A stretch of DNA of 64,000 bases, taken from assembly GCA_027886175.1 (NCBI GenBank), contig JAJNNQ010000096.1:124001-188000 (forward strand). The letters are read 5' to 3'. The position numbers and the translations under genes were made by a program. Below, piece by piece: positions 37,701 through 49,700 of the stretch. Position 1 is the first letter of the stretch, and the number at the start of each line of letters is the position of its first letter. This DNA comes from Phylloscopus collybita. Taxonomy: Eukaryota; Chordata; Aves; Passeriformes; Phylloscopidae. Below the pieces are notes generated by a model that was given only the letters and a program-made list of their open reading frames with translations, ran no database searches and was not told the DNA's origin.

Positions 37701-40700
37701 TGGAGCAGCTTACTCCAAATCCCATCCAACCTGGCCTTGGACACCTCCAGGGATGGGGCAGCCACAGCTTCTATCCAGAGGCTGCAGTGCACTGGGTGCA
37801 TGGCCAAAGAGCATCCCCAGGCAAGCATTCCCACACTGCTTCCAATGGGAATTTTCAGCTCCAGTGGACAAACAGAATGGGCACCTGATCAGCCTTTGTT
37901 AAATCCTGCTCACAAAGGGACCCAGATGCAGCAACACAGATCGATCCAAGACCGAAAACCACCTGCTCCCTTCTCTGGTGGCTGTTCCTGGGGAATCCTC
38001 CTGACCAATTCCACCCACAGTCACAGTGCTCAGTGCAGAGATCTACACCTGTTCCACAGTGGACAGATGGACCTGTGCCTCCTCCTGCTCCCCAGCAAGA
38101 ACAGGTCCCTACAGATCCTCGTGTGAGGACAGGAACAGTTCCCTGCAGCCCCCTCACAGGGAACTGCAGCAGTAAAAGACACCCAGTCACTGCTCAGAGG
38201 AGAACATGTGGTGAAAACTGGCCTGGAGACAGGAAGAAAGAGAAAACCACGATGGGAACAGGGCAAGAGCACCAGTCATTTGGATGAGGTTGTCCAGAGA
38301 TAGACAATCTGTCACTGACCCTCCTGCTCTTCCACTGAGACTGACCAGGCTGGACTGACCCTTCCAGCGGTCACCTAACAGGCCAGGGCAGATGTACTTT
38401 TCAAACCAGAGCAAAGCCAGGGTGACAGCTGGAGAAGCAGAGGCACCCATGGAGCCTTCCCTGAAGTGGGACATTTATAGAAGCTGCCCCTCAGCATGCC
38501 CGGCCCCGCATTCCCGTGCCTGGCGTTCCCAGGCTGAGCCCAGGGGCAAGGCACAGCCCCAAATGCTGCTCTGATCTGCTCTGCACCACACTCGAGCCGG
38601 CCTGCACGGAGGCAGCTGCTGCCTGGGGCTGACTCTCCCCCTCTTCCAGCTCCTGAGTGACACTCAGAGATGCTAAAAATAAACCTTTTCCTGATACTGC
38701 TTCGTTGTGTGAACAGCAAGAGGGAAAAACCAGAAGCTGGGAAGTGTGGGAACAGAAGGAGGCTGAGCTGGAGCCAAAGCAGAGCTGTTACTGGAGTAAG
38801 GCCTGGAGTAAAGAGGAAAAAGAACAGGAGAGGAGACCTGTCTGCATGGAATGAGATGGAGACAGGAAAGATAAATGATCCTGAAACACCAGAATGGAAA
38901 TGCAGAATGGGATGATGACAGCAAAGGGAGATTTTGCTGCAACAGGAGGAAAGGAAGAAGACTGAGGATGTGTGAAGGAGCAGGCAGAAACCCAGCAGAA
39001 TGGGTGTGATGCAGGAAAGATAAAAGAAAGAAAAGATGGAGAGATTTTAAACACAGGAGAGAGGTAAGTTTGTAATCTGTGAAGTTTGTGAAATCTGGAA
39101 TTTCTCTTGGCCTCTACATATAAGGGACTGCCAGGCAGGGCACAGGACAGGAATGTCCATGGCAGGAGTCACGATACACAACAGGACACAGGAGCCACAG
39201 GGCTCAGTCACGACACACAACCACAGCCACCTGGGGGAATCTTGGCTTTAACAGAATCTCAGGGTGGTTTGGGTTGAAAAGGACCCTGAAGACAGCCAGT
39301 CCCACCCCTGCCACGGTCAGGGACATTTCCACTAAAGCACCAGTGGTAGACACTTCCACCAGACAGATGGCTCCAAGCACGGTCCAACCCGCCCTTAAAC
39401 TTCTTCTGTTTTTAATACTTCCAGTTTCAGCACCCTCATCCCTCCTGCTTCCTAAACACCATCCCACCATGGATTTACATCTGAGCTTTGCACACAACAC
39501 TGTCCTCACTGTGCCAGGAAGCCTCCTTCTCTCCCTCCTTGGCAGCTTCCTGGAGCCTCTTCCTTCCACAGCAAATGCCTGCACTCTCTCACTCATATCC
39601 CCTTCTCTCCCACCACGATGTTCTTTCTTGTCTTGTTCCCAACTCTGCTTTTTGCAACTTCTCAAACTTTGCCACTTCCCTTCCCAAAAGGCAAAGCTGC
39701 CTGGCTCTTGCTCTCCTTGTTTTCTTATTCCCATCTTCCCTTCACAGCTACCTCCTGGTTCAGTGCCTGCATCCCCAGCAGTTCTGCCTCCCAGTTCTCC
39801 TTTGCAGAGGATGCTGCCACCTCTCACACCACAGCACAGGTGGAGGGCAGGTCATGGAAGGACCGTGGCCTTCCCTGCTGGGAATCACACCTCACAGCCC
39901 CTGGCTGCCTCCCCTGCAGGGACCCCCCCTCCACAGCCCCCCAGGACCCTCAGCCCCCACTCACAGCACGGTTGCCTCTCTGCAGGCCACTGCTGGGCAG
40001 CGCTGCCAGCGTCCGGTAGTCCAGGCGCAGGGGTTCACTGGGGACGTTCTGGAGAGGGGTAAAAACACCAGGAGCAGGTCAGGCCCAGAGTCAACTAAAT
40101 CAATGAGAAAGAGCAGTGAAAAGGGAACCACCCCAGTAAATAACCAAGGCCTTATCTCCAAACCCTGATGAGTTCCCACTGCCTGGAAAGAGAGATGGAA
40201 TTGCTCGAAACACAACCATGGGAACTCGTGGCAGGAGCCAGGCTTGAGAAACCCCACAGAGAACACCTCACCGTGGACCCCTGGCCACCCACTACTGCTC
40301 ACATCCCTCTGCTCACCTTCTCCCCATGTCCACCTCCTCATGGAGGAGAGAACGTGCCATACCTACCCATTGGCTCCAACAGCACCCGGAGTGACTGGAA
40401 CTGGACACGGGAAAGAATGCAAGTCTGCAATTCCTCTACAGCTTCTTTTCCCCAACATAACTCAGACTCACTGTACAACTTCATTCCGCTTTGCTTCCCA
40501 TGTATTGCCTTTCTAACTCTGAACAGAAGCCAAGGTTTCTAACCCAGCCCGTTTTCCTCAATTCCTCACACATTTCTTCTGTTCTGATCTCTTATCCCCA
40601 AAGCCACATCCTTTTAGGGGAGGGAGTGGAGAATACATGCTTTGGGGGAAAAAAAACCTCTTTCCGGAGAGTTCTCCAGCCTTCCAGTCTAGCTGTAGCC

Positions 40701-43700
40701 CTTTCCTGAGCCTCTCCAGCCCTTCCCCTGTGCTGCTCACCTCCGCCTCCTCCTCAAGCTGCTGCGTGGCTGCCTCCCGCTCCCTACGCATCCGCTCCTT
40801 CCACGGGACAGACAGAGCCAGGACAGAGAGACAAGAGAGAGGCAGAGAGGTCACACATGCTGGGCAGGAACTGCTGCAGGGCCAGCACCAGGAGAGGGGG
40901 AGCAGAAACCCAGCAGGAACACTGTGACTGGGGAAGGAGGAGCTGGAACTCAGCACTTGCACAGCAGAAGGGACAGGGACAGAACAAGATCATCTGGGTC
41001 ACAGAGGGGAGAGCAGGAGTCCCTGAGACCCTCAGCAGCAGGGACAATCCTGGGGAAAGGAAGGAGAGCTGCAGTGCCCCCAAGCAGAAGCTACACCAAG
41101 GGGGAGGAGGAGCTTGCTCACTGCTGGAGGAGACACCTTGACGGAGCACAGACTGGACAGGCTGGAAGGGAATGGAAAACCAAATCTACAGAGCACGGGC
41201 CTTGCTGGCTTACAGCATCACACACAGAATGATGCAAATGCACACAAAGGGACAGAAAGGTCTTGGCACAAGGTCAGCTCAGCACCAGCTGTCAGCCTGG
41301 GGTCACTCAGCACTGCAGGGGCATTAGAGAGTGACCAGTGACTAATCCCAAAAGCCCCAGCCATGGGCTTGGTTCCAGGCTGCAAAAGGAAGGGAACAGT
41401 GCAGGGCTTGTCCTCAGGGTTGATTTCTGGGCACTGATATTTCTGTGACTTGTCACCTGGCACCTCTGGGCAAGAGCCAGGCCTGGGGACAGTGCAGCAG
41501 CATCCCTGCCTTGTCTGTGGAACCCTCTCAGCTGCCCTTCCCAAGCAGGAACCAGATGGTCCAGAAGTCCTGACACTGGGAGGATGGGAGGTGGAAGGCA
41601 GCTGAGAGGAACTCAACTGAAAATTCTGCTGAGCACCTGGGCCCTGTTCCTTAACAGATGCCATGCACTACAGATCCCCACTGCCCCACATCACCCCTTG
41701 ACCTCCAAGCAAGGGTAAGCAGCACGAGAAGTCTCTACTGCTCTGGAGGATCACAACTCCCAAAACGACATTGAGGGATATTTAATGTAAAGTTTATTCT
41801 GAATCTGGTTATGCTGGTTTTGGCCAAGAGTTTGTTCCCTGTAGGGTGAGGGCTGCAGGTGACATGAATCTGGTGCCTGACTCTTCTCTGAGGTCACACT
41901 CTGAGGAGTGGGAGCAGCACCAGTCAGCCCAGAGGGAGCTGTGGCATGCTCCAAATCCATCCCTGACAACAGCTGGGGAGGACCTGCTCTAAGACTGGAA
42001 AAGTCACTACAGGAACAGAGCCAGAGAGCACCAGGAGTCAGTCCACAGAGACTGAGAGTTACTGACACTGCTGCTGGAAACTGAATTAGCAGAGAACTGG
42101 GGGCAAGAGGTGTCAGCAGTGAATGGGTTTGAAAACTTCCACCATGAGCAGAGCAGAGGCATAATTCCTCCCAGCTATTCAGTTCACAGCTTGCTGTGGG
42201 CTGGAGACACGTTTGGTCTCTCTTGCTCTTGTGCAAGAATGAACATGAAACACTGAAGAGTAAGAAAAACAGTCCAAAAAGTGGTGACAGAAATTACCAG
42301 GGATCTGGCACTGGGACAGGAACTTTCCTCAGTATTCCAGTGGCCATGACAGAGAGTTGACTCCATCATTGGGAAAAAATTAATCATCAGAACCAGTTTT
42401 AGAGGCATAATCCCAGATTCAAGGCTTAAAAGGCCCAGCAGAAAACCATGTGTTTGCTCACGGGCCTCAGGATCCCAGGAGGTCCAAGGAGCCTGGAGCA
42501 TCCATTGCTGCCTCCTCCTGGCACACCAAGGGAAGGGGCACCAAATACATCAGCATTTTTAAAATGACACATGGCCACTGCTACTTCACCAATCATAAAG
42601 GTTTTTCTGGTTTTTTTCTGACCCAAGCATTTTGAAGCAATCTCAGTATAAATTTTGGCAAAGTCTTTCTCTAGCTGAGCCTGGACAAATGCCACCTGCT
42701 CAGCCCAAGCAGCATAGTTTGGGGCCACATTTGATATATTCACAGGTGCTACAAATGCTGATACTGACCCACAGCACCCAAAGTCTCCTGGAATGTATTT
42801 CCACCATATATCCATATTCAAATCATATACAGCCAACATTAAAACTGGCAGGAATATCCTTTGCTCAGACAGAAACACAATGAAATCAGGTTTGCTGAAA
42901 CCACATCAAACCACTCTGAGATCCTTGCCAGGCAAGGAATGAGACATTTTACAGGAAAAACCCAAATCTGATCCGAACTGCCTCTGCTCTGGGCTGAACC
43001 AAGTGCTGAGGTCCCTCCTACCCGAATTAGCCAGGATGGTTTGGGTTGGAAGAGACCTCCCAGGGTCATCCTGGCCAAGCCCTGCAATGAGGGACATCCT
43101 CAGCTGATCCTTCTACAGATCATTCTCTAAGGTCATTTGACTTCCACCAGAACTGCCAACCTCACCCTACTCTTGTGGGGCAGCACATGTGAACAAGCTC
43201 AGGAACTGCAGAGAGAGCCCAGGGAAACTTCAGGTGTGTCTGAAGCAGAAACCTGACAAAACACCTGAAAAATGTACACACACCAGGAGAGCAGATTCCC
43301 CACTGGCAACACTGAAGAATTCACTTTTCCCTCTTCTTCCAGTGACTCTGACTGGATAAATTATTGTTTTAAGAGGAAGGACTGGAAACTTTAAGTCCTC
43401 AAGAAGCTTGAGTCTGCTGATCTCTGTGAAATTCTCCTGTGAAATTGTCTTTCTGTGCAAGGCTAAGCCAATGAGCAGACACAAAACTCTCACAGCAAAG
43501 CAGAGAAATGACCATGTGAACTGAGGAGCACAAAGCTGTGACTGATCAACAGCATCACTTCTCCACTCAGGGCAGCTCAGAGCTGTGTGTTCTCACCTCT
43601 GCTCACAAAAGCTCTGTCAGTCACAGGGTGCTGGACAGAGAAAACTGTTTAAATTTGGGACTTCCAAGCTCATTGGCCATTTTTCTTGAAGCTGCAGCTT

Positions 43701-46700
43701 GGCCAGGAGGTACCAGCAAGTAACAAGGGTGGTCTCTGTTAACACCACAGGAACATCACCAGAGAGGTGCACAGGGAAGTACAGCAAAGCCAAAGAGCAG
43801 CCAGGGCAACAGAGCAGTGCACTGCAGAGAGGGAATGCCCAGAGCTCCACCCCACAGCACTGACAGCAGGGCAGGGATACAGAACTCCCACGGCAATGGG
43901 GCAGAGCTTCAGAGCTCCCCATGGCACTAGAGTGGAGCAGAGATAACCTGTGACACCTTCCTTGGGACTCACAGGCTCGGCAGAGCCACTGCCACAAACA
44001 GATTCTGCTACACGAATAATCTCTCACCACTTTCTCCATTTCTTCTCTCTCCCACTGAGTGGCTTCTCTCACCATTTCCATCTCCTAGGAGAGAGCAGAG
44101 TTAGAGCCACCTCACCCCGTGCTCTCTCCACACCTGCAGCATCTAGACCCTGATGAAGGTGTCACAGCCCCATCCTAGCGTGTTCCTGATCCAAGCAGTG
44201 TCCTGCTGATCCCATGCCACGTCCACTCCACAGCACGCTGCAGGCTGCATGCACCAAGGGAGACACTGGAGATCTCCAGAAACTGCTTGCACTCTGTGAC
44301 ACGCCCAGGCACAGCACACACCTTCTGCAGGATCTCCAGCTCCTCGGGGCTCAGGTCCCGGTCGATGGAGGAGATGCTCTCCAGGCTGTTCTTGCGCCCA
44401 ATGCCAGCAGCAAACGGGTTTGCAATGATGCCTGGGGACATCTGCAAAGCAAACACAAATCACACCTGGAGGAAGCCCACAGAGTGCCATTCCAAAAATT
44501 CCCTGTTCCAGCCTCCCAGATACAGGACAATCCCCAGTGAGTCAGAAACAGAACCCTTGCAACCACTTGAAACCTGATACCATAGAACCCCAGACTGGTT
44601 TGGGCTGGAAGGGACCTGAAGAGCATCCAGCTCCATCTCTGCCATTTAGGCTGATAATTGCTCGAGGAGCCCAAGGTCTAAGTGAACTGAATTTGAATTG
44701 ATCCAGGTGCAAGAAGGGGACAAGGTGAGCATAGACTGGCTTCACGTTCTGCTGGAGAAGACAAAAGCTGCCTGGCTAAGCCTTGGAAACAGAAATCTGA
44801 GAGGGCACAGGATTGCTCCAGGGAAGCCTTACCCTGTGGGGAAAGACGAACACCAATAAAGAGCCAGACCACTTATTGTATTAATCTAACACTGGCCAAG
44901 AAAAAATGGGCATAAATAGCCTAGTGAAAATGAGCTCAAAAACTTATTTTTTTCAGTGCAGTGCTGTTGTGGGACAGTTCTGGAACCAGCAGGAAAAAGA
45001 CAGTCCTGAGGGACCTCTGCTTGTCTGGACTGGAGATCCCCTCCAGCTCATATCACAGGCCAGACTTTGAAATCTGGCACCTCAAAAAACCAAAACCATT
45101 TAGAGCAGCAGGTGGGGAAAAGCCAGCGCTCCTTGAAGAAAGAGCTGGGATCCACGAGCGGGGACGGCGGTGGCCCCACGGCGGCCGCAGCCCGGCGCTC
45201 GCTCACCTCGATGGCAGCCGCCGCCCGGGGGTCGAAGCCGTCGCAGACCAGCACCAGCAGCGCGTCGCCCACGCCCCGCAGGATCTGCACGGCCTCCGTG
45301 TGCGTCATGCCCAGCAGGCTCTGGTGGTTCACCTCCAGGATCCGCATGCCCACCTTCAGCCGGCCGTCCCGGGCTGCGGCCCCCGAGGAGCTCACCTGCA
45401 ACACACCGGGAGCCAAAGCGTCACTGCGGCGGGACAGAGGGACAGGAGAGCGTGGGGACAGCGGTGGGGATGGAGCAGGTCAGGGGGGACAGGAGAGCGT
45501 GGGGACAGCGGTGGGGACAGAGCGGGTCGGGGGGACAGGGGAGCGTGGGGACAGCAGTGGGGATGGAGCAGGTCAGAGGGACAGGGGAGCGTGGGGACAG
45601 CGGTGGGGATGGAGCAGGTCAGAGGGACAGGGGAGCGTGGGGACTGTGGTGGGGATGGAGCAGGTCAGAGGGGACAGGAGAGCGTGGGGACAGCAGTGGG
45701 GATGGAGCAGGTCAGAGGGACAGGAGAGCATGGGGACTGTGGTGGGAATGGAACAGGTCAGAGGGGACAGGAGAGCGTGGGGACGGAGCAGGTCAGAGGG
45801 ACAGGAGAGCATGGGGACAGAGCGGGTCAGAGGGACAGGGGAGCATGGGGATGGAGCAGGTCAGAGGGACAGGAGAGTGTGGGGACAGAGCGGGTCAGAG
45901 GGACAGGAGAGTGTGGGGACAGAGCGGGTCAGAGGGACAGGAGAGTGTGGGGACAGCGTTGGGGACAGAGCGGGTCAGAGGGACAGGAGAGCGTGGGGAC
46001 AGAGCGGGTCAGAGGGACAGGAGAGTGTGGGGACAGAGCGGGTCAGAGGGACAGGAGAGTGTGGGGACAGAGCGGGTCAGAGGGACAGGAGAGCGTGGGG
46101 ACAGAGCGGGTCAGAGGGACAGGAGAGTGTGGGGACAGCGGTGGGGATGGAGCAGGTCAGAGGGACAGGAGAGCGTGGGGACAGAGCGGGTCAGAGGGAC
46201 AGGAGAGTGTGGGGACAGCGGTGGGGATGGAGCAGGTCAGAGGGACAGGAGAGCGTGGGGACAGAGCGGGACAGAGGGACAGGAGAGTGTGGGGACAGCG
46301 GTGGGGATGGAGCAGGTCAGGGGGGACAGGAGAGCATGGGGACAGCGGTGGGGACAGAGCGGGTCGGGGGGACAGGAGAGCGTGGGGACAGCAGTGGGGA
46401 CAGAGCGGGTCGGGGGGACAGGAGAGCGTGGGGACAGCGGTGGGGACAGAGCGGGTCAGAGGGACAGGGGAGCGTGGGGACAGCAGTGGGGATGGAGCAG
46501 GTCAGAGGGGACAGGAGAGCGTGGGGAAGGAGCAGGTCAGAGGGGACAGGAGAGAATGAGGACAGAGTGGGTCAGAGGGACAGGAGAGTGTGGGGACAGA
46601 GCGGGTCAGAGGGGACAGGAGAGAATGAGGACAGAGTGGGTCAGAGGGACAGGAGAGCGTGGGGACTGTGGTGGGAACGGAACAGGTCAGAGGGGACAGG

Positions 46701-49700
46701 AAAGCATGGGGACAGAGCAGGTCAGAGGGGACAGGAGAACATGGAGAAGGAGCAGGTCAGAGGGACAGGAGAACATGGGGACCGTGGTGGGGAAGGAGTG
46801 GACAGCACACAGGGGGAACAGACAACAGCCTGCAGCTGCACAGCAGAGGAGCTCCTCATCCTCATCCATGGAGAGAGCAGAACAGGAAGAACCTCCACAG
46901 GCTGGTGGAGGGAACAGGGGTGGAACAATCTTTCATGGGAGATAAAGGAATGTGAATTTGAAATACGTTGTCCCAAGGAAAGAAGCAGGTGAGAAGGAAA
47001 AGCTGTCACATCATGATGCAGCTCACAGAAAGAGAAATCCTTTTGTGGTGGGGGAGAGACACAATGGAAATGCTCATGAAGACAAACTAAGGAGGAAGGA
47101 GGCAGGGATCAGACATGCAAACGGGAAGAAGAGGAAAAGCACCACTTTGTCTCTTGGTTATCACAAATATCAAGGGAAAATCAGAGGCAGGAAACCCCCT
47201 GCAGATAGTACAGGTAAGAGAGGCTGAGGGGAGTAACACAGCTCAAGGGAGAGCAGGGAAATTCAGGATTTTGGTTCTCTGCAGGCTAAACCAACAAGTA
47301 TTGGGAAAAACAGGGAGGGGAGATGGGGTAAACTAACTCTGTGCCATGGCTGAACTGTGAACCTTCCAACCCCAAAATGTAATGCTGTAGGAGAGAAAAC
47401 CAAACTAAATTACTCAAAATAACTGTCAGTTAGAACAATCCCAGGTTTTCTTTTCCTGCTGTTAAGAATGTCCCAGGTGAACGTGCAACTGTCACTCTGA
47501 AAGAGGGAATGCATTCTTTTAACTCTAGAACTCAGATATAACAGTTACAGCCACATAACCAATGCTGAATGTTCCCTTCCCTTAACAGCAACCAATTATC
47601 AACTATCAGGGCTGACTGCCAATTATGGAGTATCTTCAGCCATGAGGATAACTCACATCAGTTTCTACCCCAAAACAACAGCTAAAGAGGGAACCAGTGA
47701 CACTGAGGTGAGCACCCAGAGTCCTCTTTGTCAGCAGCAAGACCAAAATAACACCACTGATTGCTGTGCTCTGATGCCAGCGAAGAGGCAATGAAAGTTT
47801 TCTGGAAAGGGCTGGGAGGAGCATAAACTGATAAGCATAAGCATAATTCCTGAAGGAAAAGTGATGTGAGAAATATGTGTGACACAAGCAGTCACCTGAA
47901 AAAGGAACAAAGTTACACAGAGGGTGCATGGCACAGGAGAAGAGGTTAGGAATTCCTGATGCTTTCCATGGAAGGAGGAAAGAGCTTGCACGTGTGAGTG
48001 GGCTGGAAGCCACAGGCACAGGGGGACCAAGAGGAATGTGGGTACAAGGGAAGATGCGTGGGTTTGCATTACAGAAAAAAAACACAAGAGAAGCACAAAG
48101 CAAAATGAAGACAAGCAGGAAATAAAATAAACTGTGTAGCTGTCACAGAGGAGGAAATACGAAAGGACAAGGACTTGTCTCCTTTGCTGGAGGGAGAATC
48201 TCCAGACCTGATGCAGCAGCGAGCGCTGAGAGCAATTCCAACAGCTCCCCCAGGGACCACCCCCCTCCCTGGCAGTGCCAGCAGAGGTGGTGCTCTGGTA
48301 CCTTGGAGATGAAGATGCCTTCATCAGTGGGATCAAAGGGATTGCCAGCATGGCCCTTTGCTCCACCTCGGATGCTGATGCCCAGCTTCTCTCCAGGAGC
48401 CTTTTCAATGCATATTTCCTGGAAACACAGAAGAATACCCTCGTTTCTGGGCCAAGTCCAACAGAGGGAGCACTCCTCAGAGTGACCACAATTCTCAATG
48501 CCCTGAAAAGGGCCTGAATTAGCCCCATCCCTCATTTGGCAGCTTGCTCCTGTGGGTGAGGACCTGCCCCTTTCTGTTCCCTGATGACAGAGTCACCAGG
48601 CCATGGCAAGAGATCCCCACCACGCCCCAGCTGGAGATGCACGTACAAGAGGTTGGATTCTGCCAAAGGAGAAGGAAATTCCAACCAGGACTCTGGCTGT
48701 ATCCTTTCCCTGGTAAGAAACTGCCCCCAGCCCCGTCTCCCAGAACCCACCTGCATGCCAGGTGGAGGGGGGTCTCTGCGGACCACCATGGTGAGCTCCT
48801 GGGCGTTGGAGAGCAGGGCATTGACAGCCTCCTGGTGGGTGGCGTGGCGCAGGTCGATGCTGTTCACCTCCAGGATCCTGTCCCCCACGCGGAGCCCGCT
48901 GCGCGACGCCAGCCCCCGCGGGATCACCTGGGAGAAACAACGGCACAGCTGGAGAGGGGAACGCCGTCTCTCCTTGGAGATGTGACTGTGTCTGTCCCCA
49001 GGCATCCTCCAACACCCTGCAGGCCTGCTCTGACCCCTCTGTCTGCAGACAAGATTCCCTCAGAGCTGACATATCGGGAACGCTGGCGAAGAACGAAGTG
49101 GGACGTGCTTTGAAGTGCTATTCCATTTGTTATTCTCATACTCCCAATTTAATCTGAGCCAGTCCTGTGCCTGTGTTGCCATTACTTGGCCTAGGACTGA
49201 CAGCACCAGTCCTCACCCAGTGCTCCACAGGGGCTCCTGAGAGCTACAGAGGGTCCAAACATATAACCACACCTGTGCCCCTGGTGAAACGAGGGGGTCA
49301 GCAAGGAACGGGTGAAATCTGAGCACATGGGCAAGCAGGGATGGTGAGGAAGAGTTAGTTAGGCTTTGAGAAGAGCAAATCCTGCCTCATTGACCTGCTG
49401 ATGCACTGCAAGAAAAACCATGGGCATGTGAAGGAAGAGACATGGCAGGCATCACTCCCAGAATTCCAACAGCCCTTAACAGCCCCAGGTGTCAGAGGAT
49501 TCAGGCTCAGCATCTCCAAGTGACAAGAGAGATCAGGAAGCAGGAAGACCTCAGCAGGGATGTCCTCTCCAGCAGCCCTATCCCAAAGAGCATGGACGTG
49601 CAGGACTGTGAGGGGATGGGCTGCAGGCAGTGCCAGCCTGTGTGCTGGCTGTCCCTGAACAGCACCAGCTGATGTCTCCACTGGAATGGGAACGTGGGAT

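Larger units (their letters stand above)
36005..39964 (-). other. SCRIB: SCRIB intron between exons 13 and 14
   Basis: 4.0 kb with three CR1 fragments. No further phase-0 exon was found, although small microexons could be missed by eye. Confidence 0.6.
40798..44027 (-). other. SCRIB: SCRIB intron between exons 11 and 12
   Basis: 3.2 kb; contains the unrecognised 42426-42878 fragment and one CR1 piece, otherwise featureless. Confidence 0.6.

Noticed and set aside
39274..40168. Plus-strand frames of 226-262 codons
   Set aside because: They run antisense over a CR1 fragment and SCRIB exon 13; composition is intron-like.
44961..46992. Plus-strand frames of 532, 591 and 641 codons
   Set aside because: Repeat translation of the 45.4-46.8 kb array, antisense to exon 9.
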